From CAVDHB01 sp963608705 (GTDB taxonomy: Bacteria > Bacteroidota > Bacteroidia > Bacteroidales > Bacteroidaceae): DNA of 64,000 bases. The stretch is from NCBI GenBank assembly GCA_963608705.1, contig CAVDHB010000027.1, positions 62,001 to 126,000 of the forward strand. The letters are read 5' to 3'. The notes beneath the pieces were generated by a model that was not told the origin of the DNA, did not search any database, and saw only the letters and a list, made by a program, of their open reading frames with translations. Below, one piece after another: positions 34,121 to 42,797 of this stretch. The translations under genes were made by a program, and so were the position numbers. Every line of letters starts with the position of its first letter. Within the stretch, counting starts at the first letter, position 1.

Positions 34121-34780
34121 TTATTTCGTTCTTAATAGTGCCGGAATTTTGGATGGTGTCGAGTGCTGACGGTTGAGAATTTCCATCATCTTGCTCGACC
34201 GCTGCGCCACAGTCCCTTTCACCTTTCCCGGATTCTTGCGGATGAAGTCTTGCCAACTTCCATATCTCGCCCCCAAATCAGGCTTTCCCATCTGCAAGAA
34301 ATGGCAGTACGCCGCGCCCAATGCGTCCGTAGCGTCCATGAAAGTCTCCATGGACTCATCGGGTATGTGCATCAGCCGCTGCAACATGCCCGCCACCTGC
34401 TCTTTCGAGGCTTGTCCGTTGCCGGTGATGGCCATCTTTATTTTCAACGGGGCGTACTCTGTGATAGGCACGCCATGATGCACCGCCGCCGCAATGGCCA
34501 CGCCTTGCGCGCGTCCCAATTTGAGCATGGACTGTATGTTTTTCCCGAAGAACGGAGATTCGATGGCCACTTCATCCGGCAGGTAGGCGTCTATGATACC
34601 CGTGATTCGCTCGAAGATATGCCCCAACTTCAAGTAAGCGTCTCCGAACTTGCGCAGGTCAATCACTCCCATGGCCAGCATCTGTGTATGATTGCCCTTT
34701 GCCTCCAGCAGGCCATATCCCATCACGTTTGTGCCGGGATCTACACCCATGATGATTTTCTCCTTCGAACGAGTCTGCAT
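34121..34780 (-). CDS. ruvC: Holliday junction endonuclease RuvC
   Basis: Resolves Holliday junctions with RuvAB; 219 residues from the ATG at 34780. The RNase H-like fold has the four acidic residues in GVDPGTN, VAIESPFFG, and DATDALGAAYCHF, plus the conserved LGRAQGVAIAA helix and NGQASKEQV. After the usual end of RuvC (near WQDFIRKNPGK) there is an additional basic tail of about 30 residues (VKGTVAQRSSKMMEILNR onward). The long in-frame N-terminal extension to 34966 overlaps the DUF4286 gene and is not used. It lies between DUF4286 and the ModF-like ATPase in one leftward unit. Confidence 0.93.
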   Translation of the reverse strand: MQTRSKEKIIMGVDPGTNVMGYGLLEAKGNHTQMLAMGVIDLRKFGDAYLKLGHIFERITGIIDAYLPDEVAIESPFFGKNIQSMLKLGRAQGVAIAAAVHHGVPITEYAPLKIKMAITGNGQASKEQVAGMLQRLMHIPDESMETFMDATDALGAAYCHFLQMGKPDLGARYGSWQDFIRKNPGKVKGTVAQRSSKMMEILNRQHSTPSKIPALLRTK

Positions 34781-34818
34781 GTCTAAGAAAATTGACTGTT
34801 CTTCATTAATTTTACACC

Positions 34819-35124
34819 TTATTCTATTAGTTCCAGCAGCGTGGAGAACCACACCACCTTTTTCCCGAACATACGGCGAAGTTCCTTTTCCAGCTCCATG
34901 CCGTGCTGCGTGTACCAATGATGCAAAGTGGCCGTGTCCTCCACCTGGAACTCCAGAGCGAAACATTCCGAATCCTGGTCATGATGGGAAAGCACCCTTG
35001 AAAGACGGGGCTTACGCAGCATCTCGCTATCCTCCACCTTGGGCATATAGCATTCGTGCAGCCATGTGACCAACTGGCGAGCCTCTCCGTTCTCTATCTG
35101 ATAAGTGGTATTGTACAGAAGCAT
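34819..35124 (-). CDS. DUF4286 family protein
   Basis: A 101-residue cytoplasmic protein of the Bacteroidetes family DUF4286 (MLLYNTTYQIENGEARQLVTW start, then SVALQFQV-like SECFALEFQV and a HHWYTQHG motif). The fold is expected to be a ferredoxin-like alpha/beta domain. Function is unknown. It lies 38 nt upstream of ruvC and is commonly found beside ruvC in the order, so co-expression is likely. It diverges from nadC across 115 nt. Confidence 0.88.
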   Translation of the reverse strand: MLLYNTTYQIENGEARQLVTWLHECYMPKVEDSEMLRKPRLSRVLSHHDQDSECFALEFQVEDTATLHHWYTQHGMELEKELRRMFGKKVVWFSTLLELIE

Positions 35125-35239
35125 TGTCTTGTTGTTTTGAAGTATATTACGCGAACATACGGAAAATTATCGGAAAAGCCGAAGAATGTGAGCGAAAAAG
35201 CACTATCTTTGCACCCAAATAGAACTAAAGAACCAGATT

Positions 35240-36091
35240 ATGTTAAGCGTTAAAGAACTCGAAGACAAATTGATAGACCTCGCTTTCGCCGAGGATATCG
35301 GAGACGGAGACCATACCACCCTTTGCTGCATCCCGGAAGAAGCCACTGGCAAGCAGAAACTTCTTGTGAAAGAGGAAGGCATATTGGCCGGTGTGGAAGT
35401 GGCGAAAGAAGTGTTCCGCCGCTTTGACCCCACCTTGAAAGTGGAGACTTTCATAGAGGACGGAGCGAAAGTGAAGCCCGGCGACATCGCGATGATTGTG
35501 AGCGGAAAGGTGAGAAGCCTCTTGCAGACTGAAAGACTGATGCTCAACATCGTGCAGCGTATGAGCGGCATCGCCACCATGACACACAAATACCAGAAGA
35601 GACTGAAAGGCACCCAAACACACGTGCTGGACACCCGCAAGACCACTCCGGGAATGCGTGTGCTGGAAAAGCAGGCGGTGAAAATCGGAGGTGGCATGAA
35701 CCACCGTATCGGCTTGTTTGACATGATTCTGCTGAAAGACAACCACATTGACTTTGCCGGAGGCATCGAGAACGCCATCACCCGTTGCCATCAGTACTTG
35801 AAGGAAAAAGGCAAGGACTTAAAGATTGAGATAGAGGTGCGTAATTTCGACGAGCTGAACCAAGTGCTGCGCATCGGCGGAGTAGACCGCATCATGCTGG
35901 ATAACTTCACCGTGGCAGACACGAAAAAGGCTGTGGAACTCATCGGTGGGCGTTTTGAGACGGAAAGTTCTGGCGGTATCACCCTCGACACGTTGAGAGA
36001 TTATGCGGAATGCGGAGTGGATTTCATCTCTGTAGGGGCGTTGACTCACTCCGTGAAAGGGTTGGACTTAAGTTTCAAGGCTTGTGAATAA
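35240..36091 (+). CDS. nadC: Nicotinate-nucleotide pyrophosphorylase (carboxylating)
   Basis: Quinolinate phosphoribosyltransferase of de novo NAD synthesis; 283 residues, full length. Conserved stretches are AEDIGDGDHTT, ERLMLNIVQRMSGIAT, HVLDTRKTTPGMR, KDNHIDFAGG, EIEVRNFDEL and the phosphate loop SGGITLDTLRDYAECGVDFISVG (split). TATCTTTG at 35204-35211 is a clear -7 promoter element 28 nt before the start. nadA and nadB are not in the window. The M23 peptidase gene overlaps its last codons. Confidence 0.96.
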   Translation: MLSVKELEDKLIDLAFAEDIGDGDHTTLCCIPEEATGKQKLLVKEEGILAGVEVAKEVFRRFDPTLKVETFIEDGAKVKPGDIAMIVSGKVRSLLQTERLMLNIVQRMSGIATMTHKYQKRLKGTQTHVLDTRKTTPGMRVLEKQAVKIGGGMNHRIGLFDMILLKDNHIDFAGGIENAITRCHQYLKEKGKDLKIEIEVRNFDELNQVLRIGGVDRIMLDNFTVADTKKAVELIGGRFETESSGGITLDTLRDYAECGVDFISVGALTHSVKGLDLSFKACE

Positions 36092-37784
36092 ACTTGGAAT
36101 CCTTTCTCTGTGTGGCGGAATCATCCTCGCCGGGGGCTTGGAACTCTATGCGGGAGGTGTGGGAGCGGATATAAAGAAAATCCGTTTCTCCGCCCCCTTG
36201 AGAGGATATGAACTGGCCTTGGCCGGCAACTTCATGGAGCCGCGTCCCAACCATTTCCACGGCGGACTGGACTTCAAGACCCAAATGGCGGTGGGAAAGC
36301 CCCTCTACGCCATCTCCAACGGTTATGTCAGCCGGGTGACGGTGGGCATGAACGGTTTCGGCAACGCCTTGTACATCTCTTATCCCAACGGGGTGACCTC
36401 CATCTTCGGACACTTGAAGAAATTCAGTCCACGCATAGAGAACGCCCTCAAGCAATATCAGTACGCTCACGAGACCTACGAGTGCGATATGCGCTTGTCC
36501 TCAAGACAGCTCCCCGTGAAAGAGGGAGAAGTTGTGGCATACAGCGGCAACACAGGGGCTTCCGAAGGGCCGCACCTCCACTTGGAGCTGCACCGCACGT
36601 CCAACGAGGAGTTTCTTGACCCGATGCCTTATTTCAAGCATCTGTTCAAAGACACGATGGCTCCCGTGGCGAAAGCCGTTATGCTGTATCCGCAGCGTGG
36701 AGAGGGCAGCGTCAACTACGGACAGATTCAGCAGCCTGTCGGACTGACCAAACAAGGCACTACCCGTCCCATGAAAGCCTGGGGAAAGATAGGCGTCGGC
36801 GTGATGGACTTCGACTTCATGGACGGCACTTACAACCATTACGGTGTGCATAAAGTGGAACTGTACATGGAGGGACACAAGCTCTTCCAAAGCACCACGG
36901 ACGGTTTCCTCCCGTTGGAGAACCGCATGGTGAACAGCTGGGGCGATTTGCCCATGTTCCGAATCACGGGGCTTTGGTACATGAAATCATTCATCGAGCC
37001 GGGCAACCGGCTGCGCACGCTCTGGGCTGACGAGAACCGCGGCATTGTGACCATCAACCAAGAAAGGGACTACCATTTCAAGTATATACTGACTGACCAT
37101 TTCGGCAACCGTTCGGAATACAACTTCACCATCCGAGGAGAGAAGCAGAAGATACGTCCCTACACACCACCCGTTACCCGCCATACCCTGCGCTGGAACG
37201 AGGCGAACGTCGTGCAGGAACCGGGAATGCAGCTGAGCTTGCCTTGGGGAGTGCTGTACGACAACCTTCCCTTGAAAGTGACGGCCAACTATAACCATCC
37301 CGGTGCTTTGGCTCCGACTTACACTTTCACGAAGAACCCCTACCCGCTCAACACGTGGGCCACACTTTCCATCGCTTTGCGAAAGAAGACCTCCGCCAAT
37401 CCCCGGCAATACTACATTGTGCAGCGAAGCAACAGAGGAGTGAAATACCTGCCTTCCACTTACAGGAACGGTTGGATTTACGCTTCTGTGAGGGAATTAG
37501 GAGACTCCTATACAGTGGAGATGGACAACACGGCTCCCTTGATACGTCCTATCAGCCTGGGCGGTGGAGTCTTGCGCTATTTCATTGCGGACAACCAGTC
37601 GGGCGTCAAGACTTACAAGGGAAAAGTGGACGGCAAGTTCGTCCTGTTCAAGAACCTTGGCGGCGGACTGACCTGCTACTTGGCCGAGACACCTGTACAT
37701 AAAGGCGGCACACACACCTTGGAGATGTACGTGGAAGACCATTGCGGAAACAAACGGGTGGACAAGAAAACCTTTGTATATTAG
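36084..37784 (+). CDS. Secreted M23-family metallopeptidase
   Basis: Lysostaphin-type zinc endopeptidase acting on peptidoglycan cross-links; 566 residues. It starts with GTG (36084-36086), which overlaps the nadC stop by 8 nt, and has a signal peptide through GGLELYAGG. The M23 domain lies at about 45-180: first zinc ligands in NHFHGGLDF and the HLHLEL motif near residue 167. The C-terminal two thirds is beta-rich with no recognised domain (three or more Ig-like segments seem likely: TVEMDNTAPL and NQSGVKTYKG). Large M23 proteins of this layout are common in Bacteroidales. Confidence 0.88.
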   Translation: MNKLGILSLCGGIILAGGLELYAGGVGADIKKIRFSAPLRGYELALAGNFMEPRPNHFHGGLDFKTQMAVGKPLYAISNGYVSRVTVGMNGFGNALYISYPNGVTSIFGHLKKFSPRIENALKQYQYAHETYECDMRLSSRQLPVKEGEVVAYSGNTGASEGPHLHLELHRTSNEEFLDPMPYFKHLFKDTMAPVAKAVMLYPQRGEGSVNYGQIQQPVGLTKQGTTRPMKAWGKIGVGVMDFDFMDGTYNHYGVHKVELYMEGHKLFQSTTDGFLPLENRMVNSWGDLPMFRITGLWYMKSFIEPGNRLRTLWADENRGIVTINQERDYHFKYILTDHFGNRSEYNFTIRGEKQKIRPYTPPVTRHTLRWNEANVVQEPGMQLSLPWGVLYDNLPLKVTANYNHPGALAPTYTFTKNPYPLNTWATLSIALRKKTSANPRQYYIVQRSNRGVKYLPSTYRNGWIYASVRELGDSYTVEMDNTAPLIRPISLGGGVLRYFIADNQSGVKTYKGKVDGKFVLFKNLGGGLTCYLAETPVHKGGTHTLEMYVEDHCGNKRVDKKTFVY

Positions 37785-37814
37785 CAGAGAAACAAACAGT
37801 AAAGACAGAGAATT

Positions 37815-39461
37815 ATGAGAAAATTATTCATCACAGCCGCCTGTCTGTTGGCGGCTTGGAGCAGCGGAGAAGCCTGCACAAACCTGATTGTGGGCAAGAA
37901 TGCGTCAACAGACGGTTCTGTGTTGGTGTCTTACAACGCTGACGATTACGGCAAATACGGTTTCCTGTGCCATTTCCCGGCAGGGAAACACGCTGCCGGC
38001 ACCATGCGTGAAATCCGTGAATGGGACACCAACAAGTACCTTGGCAAGATTCCCGAAGCGTCCGAGACTTACAATGTCATCGGCAATATGAACGAATACC
38101 AGGTGACTATCGGCGAGACTACTTTCGGCGGACGGCCTGAGTTAGTGGACTCCACCGGCATCATGGATTACGGCAGTCTCATCTACGTGGCCTTGCAGCG
38201 TTCACGCACAGCCAGGGAAGCCATCAAGGTAATGACCTCATTGGTGAAAGAATACGGATACTACAGCAGCGGAGAGACTTTCACCATCGCCGACCCCAGC
38301 GAGGCATGGATTATGGAGATGATAGGCAAGGGGCATGGAAACAAGGGAGCCGTGTGGGTGGCCGTGCGTATCCCGGACGACTGCATCTGCGCCCACGCCA
38401 ACCAAAGCCGGATTCACAAGTTCAACATGAACGACCCGAAGAACTGTCTGTATTCCCCTGACGTGGTGTCGTTCGCGCGGGAAAAAGGATGGTTCAAAGG
38501 ATTGAACAAAGACTTCGACTTTGCGGCGGCCTACTGTCCGCTGAACTTCGAGGGACTCCGTTTCTGCGAGGCAAGAGCATGGAGTTTCTTGCGTAAATAT
38601 AATAAGGAGATGGACGCTTACCTGGACTATGCCGAAGGTAAGAACCCCGACCACGTGATGCCGCTCTACGTGAAACCCGACCGCAAGCTGTCTGTGCACG
38701 ACATCGAAATGGGCAACCGAGACCACTACGAAGGCACTCCGCTGGACATGACAAAGGACGTGTCCGCAGGGCCTTACAACTCTCCTTACCGCCCCACTCC
38801 ATTGACGTACAAGGTGGACGGCAAAGAGTATTTCAACGAACGTCCCATCTCCACACAGCAAACCTCGTTCACCTTTGTGGCGCAGATGCGTGAAAACCTG
38901 CCCAACGCCGTAGGAGGTGTGCTGTGGTTCGGCACAGACGACCCCAACATGACGGTGTACACTCCGGTGTACTGCTGCACGGACAAGGTGCCGACCGTTT
39001 ACAGCGAGAAAACGGGAGATGATGTGACTTTCTCTTGGGACAGCTCCTTCTGGATGTACAACTGGGTGGCCAATATGGTCTATCCCCGTTACAGCCAGCT
39101 GTTCGGAGACGTGCAGTCCGTGCGTGACTCGTTGGAAAGCGACTTCTTCGCCCGTCAGGCAGAGGTAGAGAAGAAAGCGTTGGCGTTGAACGGAGAAGAA
39201 CGGAAGAACTTCCTGACGACTTACTCCGGCACACAGGCCACCCAGACCGTGAACCGCTGGAAGCAGCTGGCGCAGTATCTTATCGTGAGATACAACGACC
39301 AGGCCGTGCGTCCCGTGGACAAGAACGGGAAATTCACCCGTACCCAGTACGGTCTCGGAAGCAGAGTGACCCGTGTGGGCTATCCCGACAGTTTCCGCCG
39401 GGTAATCGTAAAAGAGACGGGAGACCGCTACCTTGTGCCCGGACAAGAGAAAAAGCAATGA
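37815..39461 (+). CDS. C69-family dipeptidase
   Basis: Peptidase of the C69 (dipeptidase A) family, an N-terminal nucleophile hydrolase; 548 residues. A 20-residue signal peptide ends at SSGEA, and the next residue, C21 in CTNLIVGKNASTDGS, is the expected nucleophile exposed after cleavage. Family motifs EWMIEMIGKG-like SEAWIMEMIGKGHGN and IPDDCICAHANQSRI are clear. It probably acts in the periplasm on dipeptides. The small zinc protein starts within its stop codon (ATGA overlap). Confidence 0.93.
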   Translation: MRKLFITAACLLAAWSSGEACTNLIVGKNASTDGSVLVSYNADDYGKYGFLCHFPAGKHAAGTMREIREWDTNKYLGKIPEASETYNVIGNMNEYQVTIGETTFGGRPELVDSTGIMDYGSLIYVALQRSRTAREAIKVMTSLVKEYGYYSSGETFTIADPSEAWIMEMIGKGHGNKGAVWVAVRIPDDCICAHANQSRIHKFNMNDPKNCLYSPDVVSFAREKGWFKGLNKDFDFAAAYCPLNFEGLRFCEARAWSFLRKYNKEMDAYLDYAEGKNPDHVMPLYVKPDRKLSVHDIEMGNRDHYEGTPLDMTKDVSAGPYNSPYRPTPLTYKVDGKEYFNERPISTQQTSFTFVAQMRENLPNAVGGVLWFGTDDPNMTVYTPVYCCTDKVPTVYSEKTGDDVTFSWDSSFWMYNWVANMVYPRYSQLFGDVQSVRDSLESDFFARQAEVEKKALALNGEERKNFLTTYSGTQATQTVNRWKQLAQYLIVRYNDQAVRPVDKNGKFTRTQYGLGSRVTRVGYPDSFRRVIVKETGDRYLVPGQEKKQ

Positions 39462-39676
39462 CTCCAATAAGAAAAATGTGCTGTCCTCAATGCAAGGCCG
39501 GCACATTTTACATCAAACACAAGACCACGGGAGAGAGATTGAACGTCTATGTCTCCCGTGACCTTGAAATCATACCCAAAGAAGAGGGAGCTGACCTCTC
39601 CGACTATGACACTTCGGAAGTCTGGTGCCTGTGTTGTTCCTGGCATGGCTCGGTGAAGCGTCTGGTGAAATGGTAG
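39458..39676 (+). CDS. Small CxxC zinc-ribbon-like protein
   Basis: A 72-residue protein with two Cys pairs: CCPQC near the N-terminus and CLCC near the C-terminus (in VWCLCCSWHG), about 45 residues apart, consistent with a zinc ribbon. No signal peptide is seen. The start overlaps the C69 stop by 4 nt, which indicates translational coupling, and a strong terminator follows. No named family was recognised. Confidence 0.72.
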   Translation: MTPIRKMCCPQCKAGTFYIKHKTTGERLNVYVSRDLEIIPKEEGADLSDYDTSEVWCLCCSWHGSVKRLVKW

Positions 39677-39684
39677 CTGTATTG

Positions 39685-39735
39685 TGTCAGTGCCTGATTG
39701 TCTGTCAAGAGGATAATCAGGCACTGACATTTTTA
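39685..39735 (+). terminator. Strong intrinsic terminator
   Basis: Perfect 15-bp stem: TGTCAGTGCCTGATT (39685-39699) with AATCAGGCACTGACA (39715-39729), then TTTTTATT. It ends the nadC to zinc-protein run. Confidence 0.92.
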
Positions 39736-39838
39736 TTCCATACATCGTTTATTGTTACTGAAGTAACAAATGTGACTTTCCCGTGTATAATCTCTTTATG
39801 GTTGGCAAAAGACAAGACTACGATGAAAGGCATGCAAA

Positions 39839-39874
39839 ATCCCCGGCGGAGAGATTGGTCTCTTCACCGGGGAT
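39839..39874 (-). terminator. Terminator of the HU-like gene
   Basis: ATCCCCGG pairs with CCGGGGAT around an inner AGAGA/TCTCT stem; on the minus strand it is followed by TTTGC. It lies about 35 nt after the HU-like stop. Confidence 0.7.
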
Positions 39875-39908
39875 GTCCGCCGCATTCAGTCGTTTGCGGC
39901 GGCTTCAT

Positions 39909-40382
39909 TCAGACGTTTTCGTCTGTGTCTTCTCCCTCGTTACCTCCTGCGGGAGGAGTCTCGCCACCGGGAGTGGTCTCGGAGGGATCGTCCGCCAAGA
40001 GCCTGGCCTTCAGCCCTTGCAAGAACTGCTTCTGCCGTCCCGTACCCTTGTCTACCGTGTAGTCGGGATAGAAGTTGATGCGGAAGCCCTTGATGTTCTT
40101 GGCCACATCCTCCTTCTTCTCCGACAGCTTCGAGCTGATTCCGATACGGAACGTGCCGAACCCGTCAATCTTCACGCTGTGGGAGTTCTGAAGCTCATCC
40201 TTCATCACCTCCACCAGTTCCGTGAGCACTGCCAGACAGTCACTCTTCTTTGCCGTGCAGTTGCGTTGGATTCGCTCTGACAGCACATCCAGTCCCACCT
40301 GCTCGGTCATCACGCTACGGGGATAGAACCCCTTCTTCTTCAAGGCCTCCGATTTGGCCTCCATGATTTTAAAGTACAGCAT
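39909..40382 (-). CDS. HU-related DNA-binding protein
   Basis: Histone-like protein of the Bacteroidales HU-related family, 157 residues. The body matches the HU fold (VLTELVEVMKDELQNSHSVKIDGFGTFRIG), but with an N-terminal addition (LYFKIMEAKSEALKKKGFYPRSV) and an acidic Gly/Pro/Glu/Asp tail (DPSETTPGGETPPAGGNEGE) instead of the usual end. Such genes occur in many copies in Bacteroidales, often beside mobile or capsule regions and often divergent from a primase-like gene, as here. It probably bends or coats DNA locally. The start is followed across 194 nt by the primase-like gene on the other strand. Confidence 0.9.
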   Translation of the reverse strand: MLYFKIMEAKSEALKKKGFYPRSVMTEQVGLDVLSERIQRNCTAKKSDCLAVLTELVEVMKDELQNSHSVKIDGFGTFRIGISSKLSEKKEDVAKNIKGFRINFYPDYTVDKGTGRQKQFLQGLKARLLADDPSETTPGGETPPAGGNEGEDTDENV

Positions 40383-40576
40383 TTTACTTCTGTTTTTTTC
40401 GTTATGTCATCTATAAATAGTGCCGACTTTCCCTGTTTGCGCTGTTTTCCCCCACTTTTTTGAAACTTTTTTTCGTGTGCGGTTCGCTTCCATCGTCCTT
40501 TTTGTCCTCTCCCTTCAAGACCTTGTTTGACAATCGTTCCACTTTGGTCTATGATTTAATAAAAATATTTAAATTT

Positions 40577-42397
40577 ATGGAGGTAAAAGTGAGGATGACG
40601 ATGTCATCAGAGAGCCACTCCAGCAAGGAGGAGGCAATGGCACGTTTCAAGGCCGTGAAACCTATGCCCGAGTTGTTCCAGGAGATGGAAGTCACTCCGT
40701 CGGAATTGGAGAAACGGCTTACCAATGGGTGTACCTGCTCTTTCTCATTGTTTATGATAGACGAGGTGCTGCGGAGAAAGACTGGTTGCAAAGAGAAGAT
40801 GATTCCACGCTCCAACATAGCGGGCGAGTACTGGGTATCGTCGCAGGTGGTCGCAATTGACGTGGATGGAGCGGACCTGGATCTGGAGGCGTTTTTGGAA
40901 ACCCAGGTCACAGTCCAGCCGAACGTGTCACACGGGTCTTTCCATTATCAGCAGGATGGGAAATACAGGTATCACCTTTTCTACTTCCTGCCCAAGCCCG
41001 TGGAGACTAAGGCTGCGTTCTTGGACATATACGAAAGGATTGTAAGCACCGTGGTACGGGACTGTCCGGAGATAGAGAATGCCATTGACAAGCACATGCG
41101 GAACGTGTCGCAGCTCCTGTTCGGCACGACGGAGGACAAGCCCTCTCACCACGATAACAGACCTTTGGACCTGTCCACACTAGTGCAAGTCCCACACCAC
41201 TCCGAAACGGAGCTGCTTACTATTCCGTCCATGGAGACCGAAGACGGCGACTCAACTTCCTCTGAGCCGCTGAAAACGGAGGAGAACTACAGGTTCATAG
41301 GGGAGCTATACCACCATAAGTCTTCCGATTTTCTTGAGATGTACAAAGGGCAGTTTAAGATATGGGAGCAGGAGGATTGCTCCGCCCAACCTACATGGGA
41401 AGAGCCGGGATTGTGGTTCGGACTCACGTTTCTTACATTGCGCCGGGCTTACCGGCGTGCAAAAGAGGGGGAAGGATTCCCCGTCCACAGATGGATGAAT
41501 CATGAGAACCGCCACTCGAAGCTGTATACGGCCTGCCTGGTCAAACGGCTGTGCAACCCTAAGATTACTTTGAAGGAGTTGCTTTACAACATGGTGTACG
41601 AGCGTTACTACTTCTACAATAACCAGGACCACAAGTTCACTAACAGATACCTCTTGATCCTGTCGGTGCGCATACTTACCTTGTCTGAGGAGAAACTGAA
41701 AGAGGCACGTCTGGTTCAACAGGAGTATGCGAGACAACTGAAACGGAAACAAAAAAAGACCAACCGCATCGCCGTGTCAGATTGCTGCGACTTGGTTATC
41801 AACGAAGAGGCGGCAAAGGCGAATGGAGTGACCAACATCTCCAAACACCGCTCCAGAGCAGCGGCGATAATCAGAAACGCAAGGAAGCTGAGAATCATGC
41901 AAGATTGCTGGGACGCAGGGCTACTCACGGGGGAATACATAGAAAAGCTCAAATCCCATGGAGTATCCTACCACTCCTACTATGAGCTGCATCATTGTTT
42001 CGAGGCTATTGTCAAGCCCTTGATGGGGATGGGACAAGAAGTCTCATTTTTGCAGCTTGTCCATGCCGCGGCGTATGGTGCTCACCCCCATTGGGCAAAA
42101 GACATATACAGGCCGATGGGAAAGAAGCGCAAAAATGAGACTGACGCACGCAGACTGTGGGATCAGAAGTTGTCGAACCGCGAAAACATACAGCGGCTGG
42201 TGGATACGGGAGTGACGGAACGCACGGCTTACCGATGGGCCGAAGAACACATGCTGTTGAAGAAGAACAAGCCGGAAGACGTGCGGCGGCTTTTGGAGGA
42301 GGGCAAAAACACGGAGGAGATCATGGAGCAGCTGGACATCAGCCGTGCCACCCTTTACCGCCTCAAGAAAAAACTCAAAGAGGGGAAAACGGAGTGA
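40577..42397 (+). CDS. Primase-like (AEP fold) protein with C-terminal HTH motifs
   Basis: A 606-residue protein of no named family. Residues about 85-190 look like an archaeo-eukaryotic primase/VirE-N type core: VVAIDVDG (D95, D97), KYRYHLFYFL (about 129-138), and DKHMRNVSQLLFGT (about 171-184), in the DxD...sxH-like...D-N-SQLFFGT order seen in phage and plasmid primases. There is no attached helicase (no Walker A). The middle is basic and helical. Two helix-turn-helix segments end the protein: LVDTGVTERTAYRWAEEH and LLEEGKNTEEIMEQLDISRATLYRLKKKL. ATG at 40577 is taken; ATG at 40595 is an alternative because GGAGGT lies 10 nt before it. It is divergent from the HU-like gene and followed by family B and A repeats. 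Replication, repair or regulatory roles are all possible. Confidence 0.65.
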   Translation: MEVKVRMTMSSESHSSKEEAMARFKAVKPMPELFQEMEVTPSELEKRLTNGCTCSFSLFMIDEVLRRKTGCKEKMIPRSNIAGEYWVSSQVVAIDVDGADLDLEAFLETQVTVQPNVSHGSFHYQQDGKYRYHLFYFLPKPVETKAAFLDIYERIVSTVVRDCPEIENAIDKHMRNVSQLLFGTTEDKPSHHDNRPLDLSTLVQVPHHSETELLTIPSMETEDGDSTSSEPLKTEENYRFIGELYHHKSSDFLEMYKGQFKIWEQEDCSAQPTWEEPGLWFGLTFLTLRRAYRRAKEGEGFPVHRWMNHENRHSKLYTACLVKRLCNPKITLKELLYNMVYERYYFYNNQDHKFTNRYLLILSVRILTLSEEKLKEARLVQQEYARQLKRKQKKTNRIAVSDCCDLVINEEAAKANGVTNISKHRSRAAAIIRNARKLRIMQDCWDAGLLTGEYIEKLKSHGVSYHSYYELHHCFEAIVKPLMGMGQEVSFLQLVHAAAYGAHPHWAKDIYRPMGKKRKNETDARRLWDQKLSNRENIQRLVDTGVTERTAYRWAEEHMLLKKNKPEDVRRLLEEGKNTEEIMEQLDISRATLYRLKKKLKEGKTE

Positions 42398-42416
42398 CCG
42401 GATGACCGGGAGTTCA

Positions 42417-42553
42417 TAAGTCATTTCCCACTTCTATACAAGTGACCGCTTACTTCTACCGTAATAAACGCCCATTACGGTGGAAGTGAGCGGCCATTAC
42501 GGTACAAGTTGCAACTCACTGATTATGAAGTAGTTGCAGAGGCTTGTGAAAAT
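42417..42553. repeat. Family B palindromic repeat, copy 3
   Basis: Begins AAGTCATTTCCCACTT just after the primase-like stop. The inverted arms GCTTACTTCTACCGTAAT (about 42448-42465) and ATTACGGTGGAAGTGAGC (about 42474-42491) pair over 18 bp, with the two deviations from the perfect arm of copy 1 forming G-U pairs in RNA. A further unit CCATTACGGTACAAGTTG and the tail TGATTATGAAGTAGTTGCA follow, as in copy 1. Confidence 0.85.
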
Positions 42554-42629
42554 GGCCTCTGGAATAAGCGCAAGTAGCTGATTTATAGCAAGTTAAATGA
42601 AGGCATTTATGATTATCCGCAAACATACC

Positions 42630-42797
42630 ACCCTCCAGTCTTGCACGTTGCAATATAACGGTTGCACTAGTAGAGACGCGATTCATCGCGTCTCCATTCA
42701 TCGCGTCTCCACATTCATCAATGATGACTTGTATCTGTGATTGGTAAGATATTAAAACACCATGAGAAGCGGAGATGCGATGAATCGCGTCTCTACC
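42630..42797. repeat. Family A REPIN-like repeat, copy 4 (complete)
   Basis: Order on the plus strand: flank CACGTTGCAATATAACG, hairpin GAGACGCGAT-TC-ATCGCGTCTC (42673-42694), an extra half-site ATTCATCGCGTCTCC, the core TATCTGTGATTGGTAAGAT (about 42732-42750), and a closing hairpin GAGATGCGAT-GA-ATCGCGTCTC (42772-42793). A decayed hairpin arm, ATCACGTTTC, lies just beyond at about 42833. Confidence 0.88.

Noticed and set aside
34781..34966. N-terminal extension of ruvC
   Set aside because: The added residues overlap DUF4286, are Gly/His/Arg-rich noise, and the family start MxxxxKEKIIMGVDPG fits 34780.
38238..39506. 422-residue antisense frame over the C69 dipeptidase gene
   Set aside because: Shadow of a clear N-terminal nucleophile hydrolase gene; its composition (His/Val/Arg-rich) matches the complement of that gene.
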